DNA of 6,037 nt from CAWEHQ01 sp051001995 (GTDB lineage Bacteria > Actinomycetota > Thermoleophilia > Solirubrobacterales > Thermoleophilaceae): the NCBI GenBank assembly GCA_051001995.1, contig JBPCMT010000163.1, positions 1 to 6,037 on the forward strand, written 5' to 3'. Shown here one piece after another: positions 1-5,294 of this stretch; the stretch's first letter is position 1, and every line of letters begins with the position of its first letter. The translations under genes were made by a program, and so were the position numbers. Below the pieces are notes generated by a model. The model was not told the origin of the DNA and did not search any database. It saw nothing but the letters and a program-made list of their open reading frames with translations.

Positions 1-1
1 G

Positions 2-127
2 GCCGTCGAGGCCGGCGACTCCGAGCGGCTCGTGTTCGACTCCGACGAGCTGCTCGAGCGGGTCGACCGGCTCGGCGACCTGTTCGCCCCGGTGCTGGCG
101 TTGACGCAGGAGCTGCCGCGGCTGTAG
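2..127 (+). CDS. 3' end of an unidentified protein (partial)
   Basis: Only the last 41 codons and a TAG stop (125-127) are in the window; the start lies to the left. The visible tail has acidic and leucine-rich helical character (for example SDELLERVDRLGDLFAPVL) and ends in ELPRL. It shows no cysteines, no membrane segment and no motif that I can assign to a family, so I give no function. The frame is supported by strong G/C third-position use and by the stop falling 25 bases before the convergent PspC-domain gene. It is the only plus-strand gene here, so it belongs to a different transcription unit. The 25-base gap (128-152) between the two convergent stops shows no clear hairpin with a T-run, so no intrinsic terminator can be called. 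Confidence 0.6.
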   Translation, partial: AVEAGDSERLVFDSDELLERVDRLGDLFAPVLALTQELPRL

Positions 128-152
128 TGGGGACGCGGCGGAGGCCCGGACG

Positions 153-410
153 CTAGCCCTGACGCGGCATCGCAATCCACAGCGCCGCGTAGATCAGGAA
201 CTGCGGGCCGGGAAGCACGATCGACACGACGAAGACGCCGCGCACGAGCCACGCGCTGACGCCCAGTCGCCGCGCCAGCCCGGCCGCCACGCCCGCGATG
301 ACGGTGCCGTGCGACGGTCGGACAAGCCCGGCCCGCGCGAGGGCGCCGCGGATGCCGCGCTGCCTCGCCATGCCGGAGGAAGCGGGGTGCTCGGGGCGGG
401 GAGTGCTCAT
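153..410 (-). CDS. Small PspC-domain membrane protein
   Basis: This encodes 85 residues. Residues 29-83 match the PspC domain family (named after phage shock protein C): a short basic segment, then GTVIAGVAAGLARRLGVSAW, then a 'LVRGVF' turn leading into hydrophobic segments (about 54-67 and 69-81) that end in the typical 'LWIAMP'. The family is usually membrane-bound and linked to envelope stress or signalling; here it stands alone, without the extra C-terminal domains seen in larger relatives. The ATG at 410 is chosen because AGGG lies 6 bases upstream and overlaps the lhgO stop. The in-frame ATG at 371 (72 residues) is preceded by pyrimidine-rich sequence with no ribosome-binding site, though it would keep the whole domain. 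The gene starts 8 bases after lhgO, which implies co-transcription as the last gene of the operon. The domain call is secure; the physiological role is inference. Confidence 0.88.
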   Translation of the reverse strand: MSTPRPEHPASSGMARQRGIRGALARAGLVRPSHGTVIAGVAAGLARRLGVSAWLVRGVFVVSIVLPGPQFLIYAALWIAMPRQG

Positions 411-418
411 GCCGGACC

Positions 419-1636
419 CTACGGTAGCCGCTCCACGCGGTCCATGATCAGACGCGCGAGCGCGAGCGACGAGGAGGCCGCGGGCGACGGCGCGTTGCGC
501 ACGTGCACCGCGCGCTCGGTCTCGGAGACCACGAAGTCGTCGAGCAGGGTGCCGTCGCGCGCGAGCGCCTGCGCGCGGACGCCGCTGAACGCGGGAAGGA
601 GGTCGCTCGCCTCGATCTCGGGCACGTAGCGCGCGGCCTCGGCGGCGAGCACGCCGCGCCCCGCGGCTCGCCGCAGCTCCAGGAGGCCGGCGCGCCAGTG
701 GCTCGCCGCGAGCCGCCAGCTGCCCGGCCAGCTGAGCGTCGCGCGCAGGTCGGCGACCCTTGGGCGCCGGTCGGTCACGTCGCGGGTCGCCGCGATCCGC
801 GACGTGGGCCCCACCAGCACCTGGCCGGCGGGGTGGCGCGTCAGGTGGACGCCGAGGAACGGCAGGCCGGGGTCGGGAACCGGGTAGATCAGCGCGCGCA
901 CGAGGTCCCGTCGCTCGGGCCGGAGGCGGAGGTAGGCGCCGCGGAAGGGGACGATCCGCGGCTCGGCGGGAGCGCCCGCCGCCGCCGCGAGCCGGTCGGA
1001 CCACGGGCCGGCGCAGAAGACCGCCCGGCGTGCCACGGTCTCACCGTCGGCATGGCGCAGCCCCAGCGCGCGCCGGCCGGGCTCGACGGACGCGGCCGCG
1101 CACGAGGTCGCCACCGTTCCCCCGGCTGCAGTCACGTCGGTGGCGAGCGCACGGGCCACATGCCGGAAGTCGACGACCCCGGTCGCCGGCGAGTGAAGCG
1201 CCGCGATTCCCTGTGCGTGGGGCTCGACCTCCCGGATCTCGGAGCGCCCGAGCCGCCTGAGGCCGGGTACGCCGTTCGCGCGGGCGCGCCACTCGAGCTT
1301 GTGGAGTCGCGCGAGCTCACCGCGATCGGCGGCGACGATCAGCTTCCCGCAGCGGGTAGCCGGGATGCCGCGCGAGTCGCAGTAGTCGTAGAGCTCGCGC
1401 GCGCCGGCCGCGCACAGGCGCGCCTTGAGCGACCCCGGCGCGTAGTAGACGCCGGCGTGCACGACGCCGCTGTTGCGCCCCGTCTGGTGAAGGCCGACCT
1501 CCGCCTCGCGCTCGAGCACGACGACGCGCGAGTCGGGCCGGCGCGACAGCGCCTCGCGCGCCACGGCAAGCCCGACGATTCCGGCGCCTACCACCGCCAG
1601 ATCGCACTCGCCGGAGGGATCGGGCGCCTGACCCAC
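419..1636 (-). CDS. lhgO: L-2-hydroxyglutarate oxidase (FAD-dependent)
   Basis: This 405-residue protein belongs to the DAO-fold FAD oxidoreductases and matches LhgO/YgaF, which oxidises L-2-hydroxyglutarate to 2-oxoglutarate. That removes a by-product of promiscuous dehydrogenases. The N-terminal dinucleotide-binding motif VVGAGIVGLAVA is at residues 15-26. The family signature HQTGRNSGVVHAGVYY is at 50-65, YPVPDPGLPFLGVHLTR at 251-267, and GVRAQALARDGTLLDDF at 352-368. HVRNAPSPAASSSLA (378-392) is the C-terminal part of the flavin site. Length is close to the E. coli enzyme (about 420). No signal peptide is visible; the E. coli enzyme is membrane-associated and feeds electrons to the respiratory chain. 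The GTG at 1636 places the Rossmann motif at the usual distance from the N-terminus, but there is no good Shine-Dalgarno sequence, so translation may depend on coupling to nrdJ, which ends 19 bases upstream. A related glycerol-3-phosphate or amino-acid oxidase is less likely given the signatures. Confidence 0.93.
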   Translation of the reverse strand: MGQAPDPSGECDLAVVGAGIVGLAVAREALSRRPDSRVVVLEREAEVGLHQTGRNSGVVHAGVYYAPGSLKARLCAAGARELYDYCDSRGIPATRCGKLIVAADRGELARLHKLEWRARANGVPGLRRLGRSEIREVEPHAQGIAALHSPATGVVDFRHVARALATDVTAAGGTVATSCAAASVEPGRRALGLRHADGETVARRAVFCAGPWSDRLAAAAGAPAEPRIVPFRGAYLRLRPERRDLVRALIYPVPDPGLPFLGVHLTRHPAGQVLVGPTSRIAATRDVTDRRPRVADLRATLSWPGSWRLAASHWRAGLLELRRAAGRGVLAAEAARYVPEIEASDLLPAFSGVRAQALARDGTLLDDFVVSETERAVHVRNAPSPAASSSLALARLIMDRVERLP

Positions 1637-1655
1637 GGGTGGCGCTTTGTCGCGC

Positions 1656-4541
1656 CTAGCCGCAGCCGGTGTTGTTGCCGCAGGACGAGCACGTGTAGCA
1701 CGAGCCCGTCCGCTGCATCATCCCGCCGCACTGGCCGCAGGCCGGCCCGAGATCGAGCCCGCGTAGCTGGGCCGGCACCGTCGGCGGCTCGTCGGTCATC
1801 GCCTCGGCGGCGGCCTTCGTCGTGGCCGGCCGCGCCGGCGCGACCTCGGCCTTGGCGCCGCCGTTCGAGACACCGTTGCCAGCATCCGCCGAGCCGTTGC
1901 CGCCCGCCCGCTCGCCCGCGGCCGGGCCCGCCGTGTCGTCGCGCATGCCGGCCTCCTGCGCCGCCTTGCGCGCGCGTACCTCCGGCGTGAGGATGCCGAG
2001 CTCCTCTTGCGTGTCGGCGTCGAGGAACCGGCTCGCGAGCCAGCGCATGATGTAGTCCGGCATCGACTTCGCGAACGGGATCTCCGGGTTGTTCGTGATC
2101 CCCTCCGGGTCGAAGCGCATGTAGCAGAACTTGTTCACCAGCGTGTCGAGCGGCACGCCGTACTGGAGCGCGATCGAGACCGATGTTGCGAACGCGTTCA
2201 TCATCCCGCGGAGCGTCGAGCCCTCCTTGCCGATGTCGGTGAGGAAGATCTCCCCGAGCGAGCCGTCGTCGTACATGCCCGCCGTGATGTAGCCCTCGTG
2301 GCCGGCGATCGAGAACTTGTGGGTGATCGACTGGCGCTCGCGCGGCATCCGCCGGCGGAAGGGGCGCGGCTCGGCGGCCGCCGCCTCCGCGGCGGTCGCC
2401 TCCGACGCCTCGACCGGCTTCTCCTCGTGGGCGTCGGTCCGAAGCGCCTGAGCGGTCTTCGAGCCGTCGCGGTAGATCGCGAGCGCCTTGACTCCGAGCC
2501 TCCATGCCTGGAGGTAGGCGTCGGCGATGTCCTCGACCGTCGAGGTCTGGGGCATGTTCACGGTCTTCGAGATCGCCCCGGAGATGAATGGCTGGGCGGC
2601 ACCCATCATGCGGATGTGGCCCATGTGCGAGATGGCGCGCTCGCCGACCGCCACGTCGAACACCGGCAGGTGCTCGTCCTTGAGTCCCGGCGCGCCGACG
2701 ATCGTCCCGTGCTCGTTGACGTGCGCCTCGATCTGCGCGACCTGATGGCCCTCGTAGCCGAGCGTGTCGAGCGCGAGCGGCACCGTGCTGTTGACGATCG
2801 TCATTTGCCCGCCGCCGACCAGCTCCTTGAACTTGACGAGCGAGAAGTCCGGCTCGATGCCGGTGGTGTCGCAGTCCATGAGGAAGCTGATCGTGCCCGT
2901 CGGGGCGAGCACGGTGGCCTGAGCGTTGCGGTAGCCGTGGCGCTCGCCGAGCTCGACCGCCTCGTCCCACGACCGCCGCGCCGCGGCGACCAGACGCTCG
3001 TCGGCGGCCAGGGACGCGTCGATGTCATACGCCGCGTCGCGGTGCTTTCGCATCACGCCGTTGTGGGGCTCGCGGTTGTCGGCGTAGCGCTCGTAGGGTC
3101 CGACCGCCGCCGCGATCTCCGCCGACTTGCGGTACGCACGGCCGGTCATCAGCGCGGTGATCGCCGCCGCCTCGGTGCGCCCCTCGTCGGAGTCGTAGGG
3201 CAGGCCGTTGGACATCAGCAGCGCGCCGAGGTTCGCGTAGCCGAGGCCGAGCTGGCGGAACGCGCGCGCGTTGCGCCCGATCTCCTCGGTCGGGTAGCTC
3301 GACGGCCCGACCACGATCTCCTGGGCGAGCAGCATCACGTCGACGGCGTGCTCGAGCGCCTCGGCATCGACCGTGCCGTCCTGGCGGCGGAACTTCATCA
3401 GGTTAAGCGAGGCGAGGTTGCAGGCGGAGTCGTCGACGTGCATGTACTCCGAGCACGGATTCGAGGCGTTGATCCGCCCCGACGCCGGGCACGTGTGCCA
3501 GTCGTTGATCGTCGTGTCGTACTGGACGCCCGGATCGGCGCAGCGCCAGGCGGCTTCGGCGATCTGCCTCAGGAGGTCGCGCGCGTCGTGAGTGGCTACC
3601 GGATCACCCGACGTGCGCGCGATCGTCGTCCACTCCTCGCCGCGCTCGGCGCGCTGCATGAACTCGTCGGTGACGCGCACGGAGTTGTTCGCGTTCTGGT
3701 ACTGGATCGACGTGAAGCCCTCGCCGTCGATGCTCATGTCGAAGCCGGCGTCGCGGAGCGCGGCTGCCTTCTCCTCCTCGCGCGCCTTGCACCAGACGAA
3801 GTCGAGGATGTCCGGGTGGTCGACGTCGAGCACCACCATCTTCGCCGCGCGCCGCGTCTTGCCGCCGGACTTGATCGTGCCCGCCCAGGCGTCGGCGCCG
3901 CGCATGAACGAGACCGGACCACTCGCCAGGCCACCCTTCGACAGGTGCTCCTTCGAGCTGCGGATGTTCGACAGGTTGATCCCCGACCCTGACCCGCCGC
4001 GGAAGATCATCCCCTCCCTGGTGTTCCAGTCGAGGATGGACTCCATCGTGTCGTCGACCGAGAGGATGAAGCAAGCGCTGCATTGCGGGCTCTCCTCGAA
4101 GCCGACGTTGAACCACACCGGCGAGTTGAACGCCGCCATCTGGTGGAGCAGGATGTGGTGGAGCTCGGCGTCGAAGGCGTCGGCGTCCTCCTGCGTCGCG
4201 AAGTAACCGCGCTCGACTCCCCACTTAGAGATCGTGCCGGCCACGCGCCCGATCATCTGCTTCACCGACGACTCGCGCTCGGGCGTGCCGAGGCGGCCGC
4301 GAAAGTACTTCTGGGCCACGATGTTGGTCGCGTTCTGGGACCACGCCTTCGGGAACTCGACCCCGCGCTGCTCGAACGCCGGGTCCGCCGGATCGCCGAT
4401 CACGGCGTCGCGGAGCTCCCACTCGACGGCGTCGAAGGGATGCATGCCCGGCTCGGTGAAGCGGCGCTCGACGGACAGCCCTACGCCCTCGGCGGGGGCG
4501 GCGGCGGTCGGGTTCTCAGCGGCGCTGACGGTGGGCTCCAT
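1656..4541 (-). CDS. nrdJ: Class II (adenosylcobalamin-dependent) ribonucleoside-diphosphate reductase
   Basis: This 961-residue enzyme reduces ribonucleotides to deoxyribonucleotides, generating its thiyl radical from adenosylcobalamin without oxygen. Domains in order: a disordered start (1-20); the N-terminal domain of B12-dependent reductases (about 22-130); the catalytic ten-stranded barrel (about 150-695); a TSCPD-type domain (about 731-840); an Ala/Gly-rich linker (about 856-930); and a Cys-rich tail. In the barrel, NPCSE (361-365) supplies Asn361, the thiyl-radical Cys363 and Glu365. Cys157 (in SACF) and Cys374 (in DSACNLASL) fit the redox pair, the latter 11 residues after the radical Cys as in Thermotoga NrdJ. 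GGSGSGINLSNIRS (182-195) and APTGTISFLMDCDTTG (546-561) are also diagnostic. Cysteines 935, 938, 948, 951, 954 and 960 form the tail that re-reduces the active site and probably binds zinc. All key residues are present and the length is normal for actinobacteria. The ATG at 4541 has a strong GAGGAG ribosome-binding site and overlaps the end of nrdR. Confidence 0.98.
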   Translation of the reverse strand: MEPTVSAAENPTAAAPAEGVGLSVERRFTEPGMHPFDAVEWELRDAVIGDPADPAFEQRGVEFPKAWSQNATNIVAQKYFRGRLGTPERESSVKQMIGRVAGTISKWGVERGYFATQEDADAFDAELHHILLHQMAAFNSPVWFNVGFEESPQCSACFILSVDDTMESILDWNTREGMIFRGGSGSGINLSNIRSSKEHLSKGGLASGPVSFMRGADAWAGTIKSGGKTRRAAKMVVLDVDHPDILDFVWCKAREEEKAAALRDAGFDMSIDGEGFTSIQYQNANNSVRVTDEFMQRAERGEEWTTIARTSGDPVATHDARDLLRQIAEAAWRCADPGVQYDTTINDWHTCPASGRINASNPCSEYMHVDDSACNLASLNLMKFRRQDGTVDAEALEHAVDVMLLAQEIVVGPSSYPTEEIGRNARAFRQLGLGYANLGALLMSNGLPYDSDEGRTEAAAITALMTGRAYRKSAEIAAAVGPYERYADNREPHNGVMRKHRDAAYDIDASLAADERLVAAARRSWDEAVELGERHGYRNAQATVLAPTGTISFLMDCDTTGIEPDFSLVKFKELVGGGQMTIVNSTVPLALDTLGYEGHQVAQIEAHVNEHGTIVGAPGLKDEHLPVFDVAVGERAISHMGHIRMMGAAQPFISGAISKTVNMPQTSTVEDIADAYLQAWRLGVKALAIYRDGSKTAQALRTDAHEEKPVEASEATAAEAAAAEPRPFRRRMPRERQSITHKFSIAGHEGYITAGMYDDGSLGEIFLTDIGKEGSTLRGMMNAFATSVSIALQYGVPLDTLVNKFCYMRFDPEGITNNPEIPFAKSMPDYIMRWLASRFLDADTQEELGILTPEVRARKAAQEAGMRDDTAGPAAGERAGGNGSADAGNGVSNGGAKAEVAPARPATTKAAAEAMTDEPPTVPAQLRGLDLGPACGQCGGMMQRTGSCYTCSSCGNNTGCG

Positions 4542-5130
4542 GCTCTCTCCTCGCGAGGTCTTTCCGGCTGTTCCCGGCGCGCTGGCCGCGCTCAGGGGGA
4601 CTCGCGATGCTGGCGTCGTCGTCGGACGGAATCGGGGCGCCGGCGACCCCGCGGCCGAGGCCGTTCGACGCCGAGGCGGAGGACGACGAGGCTCGTAGAC
4701 GCCGAAGCTCGGCCTGGACGTCCTCGACGTCGGCGAGTTGCCGGTAGACGGCCGCGAACTGGAGGGAGGAGACGCGATCGACCTCGCCGAGCCCGGCCAG
4801 GCACAGCTCGCCGATCCGGCTGGCGTCGAGCTCGCCGCCGGCGGCCTCGGCCTCCGCCTCGATGCGCTCGGCGATCGCGTCGATCTGCTCGGCTGTGACC
4901 GGTCGCTTGTAGGTCGCTCGCAGCATCCCGTCGCGCAGCTTCTCGGCGTCGAAGCGTTCGCGCCGCCCGCCGCGCTTTACGACGAAGAGCGGCGGGCGCT
5001 CGCGATGCTCGAAGGTCGTGAAGCGATTCCCGCAGCTCGGGCACTCGCGGCGGCGCCTGACTGCGGCGCCGCGGTCCTCACGGCGGGTCTCCAGGACGCG
5101 GGTAGCGGTGTGACAGGCGGGACAGTCCAC
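4516..5130 (-). CDS. nrdR: NrdR, nucleotide-sensing repressor of ribonucleotide reductase genes
   Basis: This encodes 204 residues. A zinc ribbon uses Cys3 and Cys6 (CPAC) and Cys30 and Cys33 (CPSC), with the basic RRRREC run and the conserved GNRFTTFE that follow. An ATP-cone domain covers about 47-137 (VVKRGGRRERFDAEKLRDGM, then KRPVTAEQID, then FAAVYRQLADVED). In the family the zinc ribbon binds NrdR boxes and the ATP-cone senses ATP/dATP, so reductase genes are repressed when dATP is plentiful. The core ends near residue 146, close to the usual family length of about 150. Residues 147-204 form an additional Ser/Ala- then Arg-rich tail that runs over the nrdJ ribosome-binding site and start. 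The GTG at 5130 is chosen because the first zinc-ribbon cysteine is residue 3, leaving no room for a later start. There is no conventional Shine-Dalgarno; a -10-like TACAAT lies 7 bases upstream, suggesting a leaderless message. The 26-base overlap with nrdJ makes an operon near certain. Confidence 0.97.
   Translation of the reverse strand: MDCPACHTATRVLETRREDRGAAVRRRRECPSCGNRFTTFEHRERPPLFVVKRGGRRERFDAEKLRDGMLRATYKRPVTAEQIDAIAERIEAEAEAAGGELDASRIGELCLAGLGEVDRVSSLQFAAVYRQLADVEDVQAELRRLRASSSSASASNGLGRGVAGAPIPSDDDASIASPPERGQRAGNSRKDLARREHGAHRQRR
4547..4552 (-). promoter_or_regulatory. Ribosome-binding site of nrdJ
   Basis: GAGGAG lies 5 bases before the nrdJ ATG at 4541, inside the 3' end of nrdR. 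It is the best Shine-Dalgarno match in the window and fixes the nrdJ start. Its left part belongs to a 10-bp palindrome, CCTCGCGAGG (4549-4558). Ribosomes finishing nrdR at 4516 pass through it, which would couple translation of the two genes. Confidence 0.8.
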
Positions 5131-5137
5131 GCCTTCG

Positions 5138-5143
5138 ATTGTA
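5138..5143 (-). promoter_or_regulatory. Candidate -10 element of nrdR (possible leaderless transcript)
   Basis: TACAAT on the minus strand matches the sigma-70-type -10 consensus at five of six positions and fits the actinobacterial TANNNT form. Seven bases (CGAAGGC) separate it from the nrdR GTG, so transcription would begin at or next to the start codon. No recognisable -35 is found at spacings of 15-19 bases (CGCCTG at 17). The GAAGG just before the GTG is too close to act as a normal ribosome-binding site. Confidence 0.55.
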
Positions 5144-5173
5144 CTAGCGCTGGGGCGTAGCAGGCGGGTACTG

Positions 5174-5189
5174 ACCCTACATATAGCGC
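5174..5189 (-). promoter_or_regulatory. Candidate NrdR box
   Basis: The minus-strand 16-mer GCGCTATATGTAGGGT matches the published NrdR-box consensus acaCwAtATaTwGtGt, as I recall it, at 12 of 16 positions. In the 10-base core (CTATATGTAG) nine positions match. It lies 44-59 bases upstream of the nrdR start, where an operator controlling nrdR-nrdJ would be expected. NrdR boxes usually come as tandem pairs; at a 31-32 base offset I find no good second copy. Only the half-site GCGCTA recurs (5145-5150), 39 bases downstream and next to the -10 hexamer. Confidence 0.6.
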
Positions 5190-5210
5190 CAAGGTGTCCG
5201 GACTCCGCGC

Positions 5211-5255
5211 ACTTTGCGGCTCTGGGCCGACCCCACCGGCAGGCCGCCGCAAAGT
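5211..5255. repeat. Perfect 10-bp inverted repeat with 25-base spacer
   Basis: ACTTTGCGGC (5211-5220) is exactly repeated in inverted orientation as GCCGCAAAGT (5246-5255). The spacer (5221-5245) can form a small internal hairpin between TGGG (5223-5226) and CCCA (5232-5235). Neither side is followed by a T-run, so it is not a standard intrinsic terminator. It could be a dyad operator, an RNA stem in transcripts reading through from the epimerase gene, or chance. Confidence 0.6.
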
Positions 5256-5294
5256 TGCCGCCACTGCCGGCCCCGCGCCGTCAACCAGGGGCCG

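Larger units (their letters stand above)
5131..5294 (-). promoter_or_regulatory. 164-base upstream region of the nrdR-nrdJ operon
   Basis: This is the only sizeable non-coding stretch in the window. It separates the stop of the epimerase gene (5295-5297) from the nrdR GTG. On the minus strand, in order, it holds a TTGACG hexamer (5279-5284) without a good partner -10; the inverted repeat 5211-5255; the near-palindrome 5193-5206; the NrdR box 5174-5189; and the TACAAT hexamer 5138-5143. The short AT-containing stretches around 5138-5146 and 5178-5185 stand out against the GC-rich background, as expected for a promoter and operator. No hairpin followed by a T-run is present, so I cannot place a terminator for the epimerase gene. 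Confidence 0.7.

Noticed and set aside
128..152. Possible bidirectional terminator between the convergent stops
   Set aside because: The 25 bases contain only short repeated GACGC words; no stable stem with a T-run on either strand could be found.
411..1004. Extension of the PspC-domain frame upstream to about 283 residues
   Set aside because: The extra N-terminal part is an Arg/Ala/Pro-rich shadow of lhgO. Only the part from the ATG at 410 is family-like, and that start has a plausible ribosome-binding site.
503..1990. A 495-codon plus-strand open frame spanning lhgO and the end of nrdJ
   Set aside because: It crosses the boundary of two well-supported minus-strand genes and ends in Arg/Pro-rich low-complexity sequence, as expected for a GC-driven shadow frame.
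1588..2970. A 460-codon minus-strand frame inside nrdJ, and similar Arg-rich frames inside nrdR and the epimerase gene
   Set aside because: These are out-of-frame readings of conserved genes, with no start signals or domains. Nothing suggests a frameshift in nrdJ, since its motifs run in one uninterrupted frame.
2007..3992. A 661-codon open frame on the plus strand, antisense to nrdJ
   Set aside because: Its translation is Arg/Val/Asp/Leu-rich with no recognisable domain. It mirrors the codon pattern of nrdJ, whose catalytic motifs are intact; high GC routinely opens this antisense frame.
5257..5270. GCCGCCACTGCCGG on the plus strand, resembling the GCCACTG element of cobalamin riboswitches
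   Set aside because: It is on the strand opposite to nrdR, with no B12 box downstream and no plus-strand gene to control; it is most likely chance in GC-rich sequence.
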